The notes: generated by a model from the sequence alone, not told the origin. Counted from the stretch's first letter, positions 22,208 through 33,776 are shown. The stretch is DNA of 64,000 bases from Microplitis mediator (GCF_029852145.1 NC_079977.1:13078640-13142639); one strand, 5' to 3'. A program made the numbers and translations.

Positions 22208-24072
22208 TTATAGCACAAAAACTAGACGTTGATTTCTGCGTTACAACTTCGTTCTCTGCCCTTAGCCTCCAGTCTCAATACGAATAGGGCACCAGGTAAT
22301 TTTTAATCACTGGAACCACTAAACCAATAAATCATGAAAATTAGATAATTTTTGTTCTGTGGAATTATCACCAAAACCACGCATAAATAGAACTAAAACT
22401 AAAACTTAACAAATATGCTCAGAACTTATAAGCAAAAACAAAACAGAGACTGGAAAACTAAAAACAGTTACGGTATGCCATGGTGTCGCTCAGTGTGTAA
22501 GTTTATAGAGAGAGGGAGTGGTCCAAGCTGCATCATTCCAAAGTCATGCAGATTATTCGTGAATTTGCAATTTTCATTTAACAACAATAATCTCAAAACT
22601 CTATTTAATGATGAACAAAATACTGTAGCTTAATACAAATAATTTTACTCTATAACAAATGCTGACTCCAATAAAATTAATCTTAACAGAAAGTGAATTG
22701 ACATCTAAATGATACGTGTCGATATTTTATAAATAAATAAATTAATTAACTAGAACTAAACGATAATCAAATAATATTTGGTAAGCTAGAACAATACTTA
22801 TGGACTCGATACTCTAGAACATTTTCTTTAACTAAATCGTAAAACTAATGTACATGGGTCTCATTTCGATGTTAATTAGACAATAATTGGTTTAACAATC
22901 AAGCATATTTCTTATAATTATTTTATAAAATAAAATTACTAATAAATCATGAACATGACTCTAAAAATGTAACAATATTCTCATAATTCTCTCAGATATC
23001 AAATCTTTTCTTTAATTAAAAACAGTAGCATAATACCTCAAGACTTTTGACTTGAACTCGTCTAATTATTTATAGTAATTATTTCATACCTGATGACTGA
23101 TGAATAAATGTCAAGTGACGCCTTACACTGTTTTAAATAATACTTCTGTTGCAATAATCTTATCCTGTAGCTCTCCACAATGCCTTGAATTGTAGCGCCA
23201 TTACTGCACCCGTCTACTTGCTTCAAGTGACTAGAGTCGAATGCTCACGTCCGTACTCTTCGAAGGTCTCCCTTCGGCCTCTCTCTCTCAATTCAAAATT
23301 CTAAACCCCAAACTCAATCTTATTGTTCTTAATAACTGACCTATATATTCTAAATTCCTAAATCAAACTCAATCTTTACTATATCGATAACTGGAGGCTC
23401 AAGTCCTCACCAAACGTACTCATTATGAGTATGGATATCCTTGGCAGTTGCTCTCCTGGAATAGACTTCAGCTGGGATCATAAAACTTATAAACTAGGTG
23501 ACCTATGACTTCCTCAGCGGTACAAGTGGTCATGACTTGTCCTCTAAGGCCTGTCAGACTAAATAATTGAAAATGACCAAACGGCTTCCACAACAGCAAC
23601 GGTCACAAAATTACTGTTGAGGCCTGCCAAACCAAAACTCCATCACTGATCCCATTCTGCATCCGTCAAATTCCGTATATACTGGAGCGCTAGCATCTCA
23701 GCTAGACCTCTGCAATCAACCAAGAAGTCTCAGAGGGATAGAACTAGGTTCTATCATCAGATGATACCGGGTGACTAATTAAAGTCCCGCTCCACGGTAG
23801 CACTGACTCGTTCACATACTCAAAATACCAAATCCAAAACCCAAACTTTATCGTTTGCCAAACTTAAATCGCAACCCATATTCCATATTCAATTTCCATA
23901 ATTCTGATTCTAATTCTTTACTATAATTTTTCTTATCAAAAATCCCATAACTGTAGCCAAGCGTTACTCCATATGTAATTCTTAAACTATAACTTAAATT
24001 GAAAATCTGTATCAAAATCGTAAATTACTGTAAGCTAAATTATAAGTCTTGAGTCACCATGCTCCGAAATAC
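22208..24072 (-). repeat. Gypsy 5' LTR (about 1.86 kb as inferred)
   Basis: This is the segment between the primer site and the last base shared with the 3' LTR (24,072). Only 23,819-24,072 can be checked against the 3' LTR because that copy is truncated. No ORF of note. Three CTGTAGC words occur (22,623; 23,167; 23,951). The LTR length is therefore an inference and an insertion within it cannot be excluded. Confidence 0.55.
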
Positions 24073-25001
24073 CTAACAAGAATATGAAATCTGTAATAGC
24101 TTAAAAAAGTTTGGAAAATCCAAATGAGCATGCGTTAAGCGGTCGTGTCATACACGAATTATTTAGATTAAATGTTTACGTTACGATTTGTTAATTTTTT
24201 CATAAAGACTCCTATTTTTTTCTTTTTTTTTTTGCTTACATTTAAGGAACTATTAAACTAATTTATTATAATAGAAAATTATTATAGAAAATATTAAAAA
24301 ATTCCCGCGGATAGAATGGAAATCTTTGCTAACGCCATCTAGCACGTTCCAATAGAAGAAGCAGGTCTTCACTAACTCTGTTTATATATTTTTTTATATA
24401 TGTCAGCCTGAGATGTAAATTTTTTAGCTTCGACAGTACACATTTTATTATTTTATAATCAAACGAAAAATAATAGAGTTGTGGTTTTTTAATCAGTTTG
24501 TTAGAACGAATTTACGGATATATTGAAATAAATTTTAAAAGAATTAGTTTTGTTTTTCGAAAGTTATGGAGATTACAAGAAGAGTGTTACATGTATTTTA
24601 CAGGATTTTTTCTGAAAAATTCATTTTTTATCCAAATTGTGGGTTGGACCAGTTGTTTATTGTTTAGAAAAATGACCATTGATGTTTTCTTTTATTGGGG
24701 TATAAAGGCCAATCTATTTTAACCACTATATTATTATTTATTTAAATAAAACTCTGACGGACTCCAGTTAATTTATTTTTAGGCGAGAGTAGAGCATACC
24801 TACGCTCGCGCTTAAGGCATGCAATTAAAAAAAAAATTATTTAACATACATTATTTTAATTTTTAATTTTTTTGTTAGTTCAAAAATTAATAATTAATGA
24901 AATAACAATATTGTATAAGCTTACATACTGTCATCTTGTTGAGTATGTTTATGAAAAGGGCTCCAAGAAACAAAAAATTCATAGATTAATTATTTAAACT
25001 T
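24073..25001. other. No gene recognised
   Basis: AT-rich sequence without motifs. The 74-codon ORF at 24,498-24,722 has a hydrophobic, biased composition and no recognisable domain. Confidence 0.5.
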
Positions 25002-25915
25002 TGTAACGAGGCTGAAAAACCCTCATTACCGATACATGATATTAGGTCATCACAGGGGGCAAATTACCTCTTGTCACCTAAAATGTATACCTTAACTACC
25101 TAAGTATATTATTATTATTACTCAATCCCTTCTACTCAGCTTGAAGTGGAAGGGGATACCTGTGACGCATGCGCCGTTGCGCTATGCAGAGCTTATATAA
25201 AGACCTGCGTGCCAAATTATTATTATCTATTATCTATTATTGTTCATTACTTTTTATTAAACCAATTTAAAATATATCATGATTTAGTTATTTTTAATCG
25301 GATTTTTAATTACTTTAGTTTTAAGTCAACATTAATTATAATGTTAAGGGCTCGCGTATCATCGTTTTACCTACTCCTTCCCATCTCATCAGTTTAAGGA
25401 CCCATTCTCATATAATCCTTCCATCAGTTTAAGGATCGTCTACTCTAATTCTTTCGTCCGTTGACGATATTAGAGTTACCAATAAATAATGATACACTTA
25501 TTATCATTATCTATCACCGCAATTATGACGCCTTAGTCATAATTGCGTCACCATACCGGCCAGCTATCTCTTTCTATCACTTAGTGACCTGTACCCATGG
25601 GTAGAAAGATGAACAACAACCTGATAACATCTACATCAGCTAAGTATAATATTTCTATTATTATAACCGTTATTGAACCGGGTACAACATCTAATTATTT
25701 AACATCTGATTAAGTGTTTTATTATGCAAGTATATTAATTTCTTTATCTGTTATATACATTTTGTATATAACATGGCCCCACTAATCCCGATCCTTTATA
25801 TGCACTCGGCATATATAAATTCAAGGCCACACGGTCGTTTGGTCCTTACGAACTGGGTAATACAGGATCAATTACCGAATAATTAGCGACAATGCTAAAA
25901 GAGACACGGGCCTAT
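25002..25915 (+). mobile_element. Possible LTR with BEL/Pao-like leader remnant
   Basis: It begins TGTAACGAGGCTGAAAAACC. GCTTATATAAAGACC (25,190) could be a TATA box with start region. Near 25,840 TTTGGTCCTTACGAACTGGG resembles the primer-site and leader words I associate with insect BEL elements. No partner LTR or ORF lies in the window. Weak call. Confidence 0.3.
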
Positions 25916-26034
25916 TTCTTACGAAAGTAGGGAATGGGTAATGGACGGTTGATTCACCCCTACTATAGGGGGTGGACTTCAACAACGTTTCAACTTTTAT
26001 ACCGCCTTTTATGACAACACAAACCCGTAAAAAA

Positions 26035-26721
26035 AATGTCAATTAACAATTGAATAACTTTTTGAAAAATGGTGATACAGCTTTTATTACCGCGAAATCA
26101 TATTCTTTGAAGTGTCTAGATGACACCAGAATGTTTTCAAATTTTTGAATTTATAATTAATTGCAAAAAAAAAATTATTCAAAAACTACGCTCACTAGAG
26201 TGGCGGCGCGCGAATGCCTAAACTGCCGTGCAAAAGCCGATTTTCAATGTTAAATAGAAATTATAAATATTGGAGCTAGAATTCGGGGAGTCGAGAATTT
26301 GTTAACTAAAATTTTCTGCTCTTTCAGAAACTTTTTTAATATTTAAGATATCAACCGTTGACAAGTTAACAACAAAAAACCACTAATTTCGTAGGAAATT
26401 AGACTTTCAAGGCTTCCACGAGGGCTGTAGTTGAAGGTACTGATAAGCACATACAGGCTTTTTCAAAGAGCATACAATTCTCTTCCAAGAAAATTTTGAA
26501 CCGATAAGATACGTGAATATAGGGCTGAGTTTTATTCGATAAAAAGAAAAGAATCAAAATTTACATGCTTTTAGCATGGGAAAACTTCAACGACGTTGTT
26601 CCAGTTCTTAAAATTGTTATTAAGAGCTCAAAATTTCATTGAATTTTTATTTTTACATGAAGAACAAGATTTTTGATGGGGAACGAAAAAAAAAAATCAT
26701 CGTTTCAAACGGAGCACCCTA
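26035..26721. mobile_element. Truncated TAGGGTG-family foldback element (right end)
   Basis: The end TCGTTTCAAACGGAGCACCC reads in reverse as TAGGGTGCTCCGTTTGAAACG. That is the same design as the terminus at 39,916 (TAGGGTGGCTCATTTGAAACG), followed by a poly-A/T block and then a TTGAGCTCTTAAT word. No left terminus is found, so it is a partial copy. The left limit is approximate. Confidence 0.55.
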
Positions 26722-26898
26722 ATAGATATACTATGATTTATATGAAATAGGTTCTGTCGCACTGAGCGCTAGAGAGCAAGTGCGTGTGCGACAGTCGGCG
26801 AAACACGCGGAGACTCTTAGGCTACATGTTGCGCTTACCTCCACATGTAACTCAGCTCTGACTCTTTCTCAGGGTCTGGCAAAGGCTCTCTTACAAGT
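26722..26898. other. No gene recognised
   Basis: A short unique-looking stretch containing GTCGCACTGAGCGC and GCGTGTGCGACAGTC, a possible small hairpin. Nothing else is visible. Confidence 0.4.
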
Positions 26899-27745
26899 TG
26901 TTACGTCCTAGTTGACATTTTGGCGCTGGCATGTTACGGCGATAGTTTTAAAATGGACGTAATATGAACTTACATATAATTTTAAATAATGATTATGAGT
27001 TGAACAGCCACTAGTTGGTGGTTGTAATAAACTAGTTGTTTGAAGATATTATTTAATGTATCTTAATCCGATTTATTCTATTGTAAGGAAATAGTTCGAG
27101 AGATGTGAAAATACACAATTGAAGTAATTTATGCTATTGTTAAGATATTCCTAACAATAACTTCAAAAGGATCAGAAAGAAGTTTTTATGCTGAACCTGA
27201 CTGCTCTCGATGATTCTACATTTCAGACTGATTTCTCATGATCGAGAAAAACTAGAGTTAGTCATCAATATGCGGCGTTTAGGCATCAGACCCGTGCATC
27301 GATTCATTTGGAGGGGTCATACGAGATAACGCATGATCTCGAATGATCCATTCTAATATTTAATAAAAATACTTAATTATCACGGTCTCTCCGTCTTTGT
27401 TACTAACAAATGAGCTACTTATCTATAAACAAAATTTATCTTACACAAAATTGATGTCTATGCAGCTGCACGTCTCGAGGATTTACTCGAGACGTCAGTG
27501 CTTATTTATATTTGATAAAATATAGAAAAATAACTTTATCAGTTATTGCTCATATTCTTAACGTTCGAGTATCTTAAATAATATTATTCTATTATTATAA
27601 TATTATCCTACTTTATATTATATAATTAATTGAATATTATGGGAATTACTAGATTATCAATATTCGATGTAATTAGTTACATTTCAAGTCGGTAATTAGA
27701 GAAGTAAATGCTCACCTCATCTGACGTACATGCTGGGACGTAACA
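26899..27745. mobile_element. Probable solo LTR
   Basis: The ends are TGTTACGTCC and GGACGTAACA, perfect 10-bp inverted termini with TG...CA. TTACA stands just outside on both sides (26,891-26,895 and 27,746-27,750), although 3 bases separate it from the TG on the left. The interior has no ORF, which suits an 847-bp solo LTR. A CTCGAGGATTTACTCGAG hairpin lies near 27,475. Confidence 0.5.
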
Positions 27746-28282
27746 TTACAGCACAGCTTTCTTTAATGGTGCTACGGTGTGTCTGCGCTTATGCATCTTG
27801 TCAAGTGAACAAATCGATTTTTGTTAATGATGAATGAAAAATAGTCTCAGAATTTTTTTCCCGGCAACTATTGTTTTTCTCGTTATTTTTACTGTTTCGA
27901 ACAAACCCTGATTAAAAATAATTCAAATGATTTAAAACGATTCAATTGTAATACTATAAACACTCCTCACATAAATTAAGGAAGCAAGAAAAAAATCCAA
28001 ATTTTTGGAGGATTTTCAACAGGCTGTAACTTGTAGAAAAATGGTCGTACGGCAAATAAAAAAAAGCAAATTGTAGCTCTACGTGTCTAGTTTTTAGATC
28101 TGAGTTTGAAAAATTTTTTTGTAAATTTTTTTTCAAGTAATCTTAAGAAAACCACCGAAAAACAAATTTTCGAAATTTTTTTGTTTTCTAACTTCCCGCT
28201 AAGAAAATTGTAAATTTTCAAAAATTCGGGAAGTTATTGGTTTCGGTCCGATTTCCGAAAATCGAATTTTCATCAGATGTCG

Positions 28283-28685
28283 ACCCTCGCATTTTTGAAT
28301 CACGGTGGAAACACGGTGGGTTTGTTCCATTTTACCACTGTGATTACGCGGTGAATCTACCGTGATTCCACGGTGGGTTGCCCACTGTGTATACACGGTG
28401 TTCCCACTGTGATTACGCGGTGGATACATCGTGGAACCACGGTGGTGAAATAGCAAAAAACCACCGTGGAATCACGGTGAATGCACCGCATAATCACAGT
28501 GGGAACACCGTGTATACACAGTGGTCAACCCACCGTGGAATCACGGTGGATACACCGCGTTATCATGGTGGATACACTGTGTATACCTGGTGGTAAAATG
28601 GAACAAACCCACCGTGTAACCACGGTGGATCCACGGGGTTTACACTTCCACGGTGTTTCCACCGTGATTCAAATCTGCGAGGGGA
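28283..28685. mobile_element. Chain-of-palindromes element, copy 1 (CCCTCGCA...TGCGAGGGG ends)
   Basis: It starts ACCCTCGCATTTTTGAATC and ends GATTCAAATCTGCGAGGGG. The interior is built from modules of about 20 bases such as CACCGTGGAATCACGGTGG and CCACTGTGTATACACGGTG. Each module is itself an imperfect dyad, and together they form a large inverted repeat centred near 28,458. No coding sense is likely; the His/Arg/Thr-rich ORFs are artefacts. Further copies lie at 45,468 and 45,913. Confidence 0.85.
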
Positions 28686-28737
28686 CGTTTTAAGGTCCTA
28701 GGAAGCTATTCTGACTAATTTCAAGATGATGTCCGAG

Positions 28738-28792
28738 TGTATGTATGTATGTATGTATGCATGTACGTACGTACGTACGTACGTACGTATGT
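28738..28792. repeat. (GTAT)n/(GTAC)n tetranucleotide repeat
   Basis: GTATGTATG passes into ACGTACGTACGT. It stands inside the insertion in the Tc1 arm, next to a repeat containing ACGGACGAACCGATTTTGAA. Confidence 0.9.
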
Positions 28793-29081
28793 AAATACCT
28801 GTATTTTTTGAACGGACGAACCGATTTTGAACTTTCAGGTGTCATTCGACGCGGCTTGTCAATACCTTGAAGCTGTGGGAAATCGAGCTTGATCGGTAGG
28901 GCTCGTACAGAGATATTCCAAAAATAAAATTTTTTCAAAAATGTTTTTTTTTTTTGGATAACTTTTAATGTGCTCGATAGATTGATTCTAAAATCGACTG
29001 GGCTCTAAAGCTTTATAAGCCGCGTCGAATGCCACCTCAAACATCAAAATCTGTTCATTCGTTCAAGATTTAAATATAAAC

Positions 29082-29400
29082 CTCTCAATAAGACAATTTA
29101 TAGATGAATTGAGAAAAATATAGATAGCCCGAACTGGGAATCGAACCCAGACCAATTCGGTAACGCGCCGAGTGCTCTACCAGTTGAGTTATCCGGCCCT
29201 ATACTATATTCCGTTCAATTTGATCTATAACTCATTGAGCCACGCCGTCTATCGTACGGTAATACACCATTTAAATATAGTGGAAACCTAAACATGCAAA
29301 CCTCTCTATAAGACAATTTATAGATGAATTAAGAAAAATATAGATAGCCCGAACTGGGAATCGAACCCAGACCAATTCGGTAACGCGCCGAGTGCTCTAC
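29082..29400 (-). repeat. tRNA-derived SINE, head-to-tail (one full unit plus a truncated one)
   Basis: On the minus strand the tRNA-like part reads TAACTCAACTGGTAGAGCAC (box A type), then GGTCTGGGTTCGATTCCCAG, containing a perfect box B (GGTTCGATTCC). D and T arms fold, but the acceptor stem has mismatches and the anticodon loop CGCGTTA lacks T33, so it is not a functional tRNA gene. A non-tRNA part follows that contains GACAATTTATAGATGAATT. The unit repeats after about 219 bp and the second copy is cut at 29,400. Confidence 0.8.
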
Positions 29401-29734
29401 CGTTGTCGAAGAATTAAAAAAAAAAATTTTTCTATTTTTTTTGAAATATCTCAAAAACGACTCAATAAATCGATTTCAAAATTTGATCAGCTTTCGAACT
29501 TGATAGAACGCGTCGATTGCCACCTTAACCACCTCAATCGGTCAATTCGTTTGAGAGATATCGGTAAAGAAAAAATGGTGAAAAACGTTTTTTTTTCGAA
29601 AACAACAGCATACAAAAGTATTTTTGAGCTCGAGGAGCTCGAGAATGTATTTACAATAATGTTTTTGAGGATCTGGAGCTTGAACACAGCGGGAAGTTTT
29701 AGGGCTGGCCTGCAGGGTCAACTGATAGACCGAT
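29401..29734. repeat. Unclassified repeat fragment
   Basis: Contains AACGCGTCGATTGCCACC, AGAGATATCGGTAAAG and GAGCTCGAGGAGCTCGAGAA. The CGCGTCGA(A/T)TGCCACC word also occurs at 29,018-29,035, so the two pieces probably belong to one repeat split by the SINE. Confidence 0.45.
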
Positions 29735-30706
29735 TTTTTTTTGTATCCTACGGACTTGGAAATAATTGTTTTCATTTAACCTCTATATGGACCGGATAAC
29801 TTGTTTATTCAGCTTTAATTTGTTTTTATAAAGATCTCGATACGAGCATTTCTCGCTGAGATATGGGTGTTTGCACAAACCAATGATTGCACAGAAAATT
29901 CAAGGTTGGGTTCGAAAACTTGAATGAATTCTCTACAAGAATTAGCTATTGATTTTTTGATAAAAAATTTTTTTTAATCATTACATAAACTTTTGAAAGC
30001 AACCAGAAAAGGGCTTTTTGTGGTTTTTTGGAAAATCAAGCGCCTACTCAAAATTATCGCGGAAACCACTAATGTCAAGTGTGCCTTTCACTGTTCAATA
30101 TACTCACAAAAACCCTACCAAGTTTCAATTTAATCCAGCCAACCGTTTTTTTATCCCATTTGATTGAATTTTTGAAAAAATTAAAGGAGCAAGAATTTTT
30201 CTCCGAAAAGGTCATAATTATCATTAAAAATATAAAAAATTTTTTTTTCATTTTCCTCTCAATTCTGTACCAGTGACTTGGTAAATTTAAAAATGGCAAT
30301 AAAAAAAGAAAAATCGACAATTTTCGGAAAAAAAAAATTTTTTTTTAAATTTTTCTTTATAATTTTTTTTAAATTGGCTGAAAATTATAAAAATATAGCG
30401 ACTCACTTTCCCACCGATTTTCCTCTTCCGGACTTTAATTTGCCTAGTCACAAATTAGTTGAATAAATTAAAAGTTGATACCCCCAAGGCAAATCGAATA
30501 TTCGTTATACGAATATTGGGACAATAGTTTTTTGTGTGAAGCTAAACAGTGTCTAAAAAAAAATAGTTTTTCTGAAAATCATCCTGCTTTCTTGGTAATC
30601 GAACTGATCAACAGTTTTTTTCAAAACTACTGTATTTTCAAATTTTTACTAAAACAAATTAACTGGGAGTTTTTGCAAACTTTAGTTTTTGTTTTAATTT
30701 TTTATA

Positions 30707-30972
30707 ATGCCTAGGCGGCATTTATCCGCGCCACAAATCGCTCAGATAGTGACTCTAGTCGAAGAAGGGTACACTTACCGAGAAGTTGGGGATCGTTTGG
30801 ACATTAGTTCATCTGTCGTAACTCGCGCATATTATCGGTATTTGGAAACTGGTGATTATCAACGACGAGTTGGCCAAAGTCGTCGTCGCGCAACTAATCC
30901 TTGCGATGACCGAGCGATCGTTCGGCGCGTTCGTCAAGAACCTTTCCTTCCTGCGAATTTTCCGAACCGTCG

Positions 30973-31003
<31 letters not shown>

Positions 31004-31743
31004 CCGCGGAACATTTCAGATCAAACGGTTCGAAATCGTCTCCGTGAGACTATAGTGCGATCAAGATGAGCCGCCCGAGTACCGATATATCACCCATACA
31101 TCGCCGAGCCCGTCCGGCTTACGCTCGTCAACATGTTCATTGGACCACGAGGCAATGGAACAATGTTTTATTTTCTGATGAGTATCGGGTATACCTGTTT
31201 GGAAATGACTGAAGATCCCGAGTTTGGCGCCGTCAGGGAGAGCGTTTTTCACGTAACTTCACTCAGCCAGTAGCTGCTTATAACGGAGGGTCGGTGATGG
31301 TTTGGGGAGGAGTTTCGAGATTTACGCGAACTCCTTTGGTAATCGTCCACTAAGATCTAAACGCTACGCGCTACATTAATCAGATCTTACGACCTGTTGT
31401 CTTGCCTCTACGGCAGCATAATAGAGGATTTATTTTTATGCAAGACAATGCTTGGTCTCACACAGCAAACACCACCCGTCGGTTTTTTTAAAGACACGAC
31501 ATAACGTTGTTAAGGCATCTATCAGTGAGCCCCGATCTTAACCCTATCGAGCATGTATGGGATATCCTGAAGCGCCGATTGCCTCAGAATCATCCTAATT
31601 TGAGGACGTTAGCAGCATTAGAGCAGGTGCTCATCGAAACTTGGTGACAGATTCAGCAGTCAATCATTCGAAACTGCATTTCGAATATGCCTGAAAGATT
31701 GCGGGCTGTTATTAGGAGCAGAGGTGGCAATACGCGGTATTAG
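30707..31743 (+). pseudogene. Tc1-family transposase (DD34E), degenerate
   Basis: An ATG at 30,707 begins MPRRHLSAPQIAQIVTLVEE, a helix-turn-helix (YREVGDRLDISSSVVTRAYY). A polyglutamine insert follows at about 30,975-31,003. After frame disruption near 31,069 the catalytic half reads WNNVLFSDEYRVYL (first Asp), SVMVWGGVSR, FIFMQDNAWSHTA (second Asp) and SVSPDLNPIEHVWDIL (Glu). The spacing from second Asp to Glu is 34 residues, the DD34E signature of Tc1. In-frame stops lie at about 31,210, 31,351, 31,489 and 31,646. Transposase would cut at the inverted arms and insert at TA. This copy is inactive. Confidence 0.9.
30975..31003 (+). repeat. (CAA)n trinucleotide run
   Basis: About nine CAA/AAC units encode Gln within the transposase N-terminal half. 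This is unusual for Tc1 proteins and probably an expansion after insertion. Confidence 0.85.
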
Positions 31744-32870
31744 CAAACACACACACACGATACACATACACGATATTCGGAGATTGAGTTTGGAGTCACA
31801 ATTTACTGTGGAAGTGACGAACCACAGGGTCTCATTCTCTGATAAAACCACACACATACACGTGCGCAAGCACAAAAGAAACGTAAATCCACCGTGCAAC
31901 CTCCACGTGGTACATTTTGGGTAACGCTAATGCCAGCGGTAATTTTTTTTAATTTTCAGCCAATGTAAAAAAAATTATAAAAAAAATTTTTTTTTAAATT
32001 TTTTAATTTGTTTTCCAAAAATTGTCGATTTTTCTTTTTTTATTTTCATTTTTTAATTTCCCAAGTCACTGGTACAGAATTAAGAGGAAAATGAAAAAAA
32101 AAAATTTTTTTATATTTAATGATAATTATGACCTTTTCGGAGCAAAATTCTTGCTCCTTTAATTTTTTAAAAAATTCAATCAAGCGGGATAAAAAAACGG
32201 TTAGCTGGATTAAGTTGAAACTTGGTAGGGTTTTTGTGGGTATATTGAACAGTAAAAGGCACACTTGACATTAGTGGTTTCCGCGATATTTTTGGGTAAG
32301 CACTTGATTTTCCAAAAAACCACGAAAAGCCCTTTTCTGGTTGCTTTTAGAAATTCATGTAATGATTGAAAAAAAAATTTTTATCATAAAATCAATAGCT
32401 AATTCTTGTAGAAAATTTATTCAAGTTTTCGAAACCAACCTTGAATTTTCTGTGCAATTATTGGTTGCTGAGATATTAATAATCAAAGACGAAATGACCT
32501 TTGTCCATTCAAACACCGATATCTGAGCGATAAATGCTCGTATCGAGATCTTTATAAAAACAAATTAAAGCTGAATAAACAAGTTATCCGGTCCATATAG
32601 AGGTTAAATAAAAATAACTTTTTCCAAGTCCGTAGGATACCAAAAAAAAAAAAAATTTCGAAAATTTTCTTTTCGGTGGTTCTCTTAAGATTACTCGAAA
32701 AAAATTTTTTTTTAATTTTTTCAAACTCAGATCCAAAAACTCGACACTTAGAGCTACAATTTGCTTTTTTCATCTGCTCTACGACCATTTTTCTACAAGT
32801 TACAGCCTGTTGAAAATCCCCCAAACATTTGGATTTTTTTCTTGCTCCCTTAATTTATGTGAGGGGTGTA

Positions 32871-33289
32871 GATTCATTATCGAGTAAATCATTTTATTTA
32901 ATCAGGGAATTCACAAAATTTCATAACGTCTTGAATTTATCCACATTAGCATGTATCTGAAATCCTTATTTGATTTGACGTAGTTGCAGAATGTTATAAT
33001 ATTACAAATTAAATAACATTCAATGTGGGTTTTCGTTTTATCAAATTTTATATAGTTAGGTATAATTTTATTCAATGGTATCTATGATTTCATAGAATAA
33101 ATATAACTAAATTAAAAAAATTACTTAACTCACATTTTTTATATCAATAAAGAAAAGTATGGTTTGAATTAAATATAAATTAAATTAAATACAATTATTT
33201 TAAAAATTTTATTTGATCTCCTTAATGCGAAGTTATTAAAGTTAAATCCATACATCAATTCATGGTTTTACGAACCACTTACTAAAGCA
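32871..33289 (-). other. Probable 3' UTR/flank of the Lmx1-like gene
   Basis: AT-rich sequence downstream of the stop at 33,290, ending at the Tc1-like element. AATAAA words occur on the minus strand (for example near 32,893-32,898), but the composition makes them expected by chance. Confidence 0.3.
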
Positions 33290-33546
33290 TTACAAGTGAT
33301 CACCACTAAAATAACTGCTTTGCATCATAAAAAGTTTATCAATAGGATTATGCATAGCAGCATGTAGACTTTGAGATAATGTAGCGGTATCGTGTGTCGA
33401 TCCTGCATGATGAGAATGTGTAGAACTCTGATGACTGTTATCAGGGGCAGTATTTTCATTTTCACCATTATCGAATCCAGCTTCTGTGCCGTCTAGAGAT
33501 ATATCGCTACTTAAAAAACTTTCTCCCGAGTTTCCTGGATAAGTAT
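33290..33546 (-). CDS. Lmx1: Last coding exon of an Lmx1-type LIM-homeodomain transcription factor
   Basis: On the minus strand a splice acceptor (TTTGTTTTTTTCTAG) opens an 85-codon exon ending in TAA. Reading from the split codon it gives DTYPGNSGESFLSSDISL, then an Asn/His/Ser-rich middle, and ends NPIDKLFMMQSSYFSGDHL. Vertebrate LMX1A and LMX1B end in a closely similar NPID-L-MQ-SYF block preceded by a GND...D-DTSL...F segment, which is why I name it. Lmx1 proteins are nuclear regulators of neuronal development; this is the tail beyond the homeodomain. LIM domains and homeodomain are not in view and should lie further right on the minus strand. The exon frame is open and unbroken, unlike the surrounding transposons. 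Confidence 0.75.
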
Positions 33547-33730
33547 CTAGAAAAAAACAAAGATACATAAAATGAAAATTTCTTGTAGAATAAAATATTT
33601 CAATAAGGTTCGAAATATTTGCCAATTTTCTCGTTTATAAAGTAAATTCCAATGTATTGCTAATGGTGAAGAAAAGAATTAATGTGAAATCAGAGTTAAA
33701 AATTTTTAGAATATCTTCAAAGAAATCTAC

Positions 33731-33776
33731 CTTTCATTCTAGCTGCCAGGTGGAATTTTGAATAGTTGCCAAAGTC
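33731..33776 (-). CDS. Candidate penultimate mini-exon of the Lmx1-like gene
   Basis: A 46-nt stretch on the minus strand is bounded by a pyrimidine-rich acceptor (CCTCTACTCCATTAG) and a donor (AAAG|GTAGAT). It would read DFGNYSKFHLAARMK and leave one base, G, that completes the GAT codon at the start of the next exon across a 184-nt intron. Phase and splice signals fit, but the peptide is not recognised and chance is possible. Confidence 0.3.

Larger units (their letters stand above)
9918..24072 (-). mobile_element. Ty3/gypsy LTR retrotransposon, interrupted by a DNA transposon
   Basis: Read on the minus strand the order is a long 5' LTR (24,072 to about 22,208), primer site, leader split by the ISL2EU-like element, gag (16,734-15,230), protease, RT, RNase H and integrase (15,280-12,013), a further zinc-knuckle ORF (11,893-10,703), polypurine tract and a truncated 3' LTR. 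The segments 9,918-10,171 and 23,819-24,072 are close direct copies, which ties the two ends together. The 3' LTR is cut short against the LINE, and the first bases of the 5' LTR are not matched. All coding regions are broken. Confidence 0.8.
27959..32868 (+). mobile_element. Tc1-like transposon with very long inverted arms, carrying nested insertions
   Basis: Left end CACTCCTCACATAAATTAAG and right end TTAATTTATGTGAGGGGTG are inverted matches flanked by TA. The arms pair for about 0.9 kb: 27,959-28,183 plus 29,735-30,400 on the left against 31,935-32,868 on the right. The left arm is interrupted at about 28,183-29,735 by unrelated repeats. Without them the element is about 3.35 kb. A degenerate DD34E transposase lies in the middle. 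Confidence 0.88.

Noticed and set aside
28283..28685. CRISPR-like array of short palindromic repeats
   Set aside because: Modules abut without unique spacers of constant length, form a global palindrome, and occur with fixed ends in several places in a eukaryotic genome.
29130..29215. tRNA genes at 29.1, 36.0, 36.2 and 43.4 kb
   Set aside because: The T arm and box B look good, but the acceptor stem has mismatches, the anticodon loop lacks T33, and copies are embedded in a longer repeated unit; SINE is the better call.
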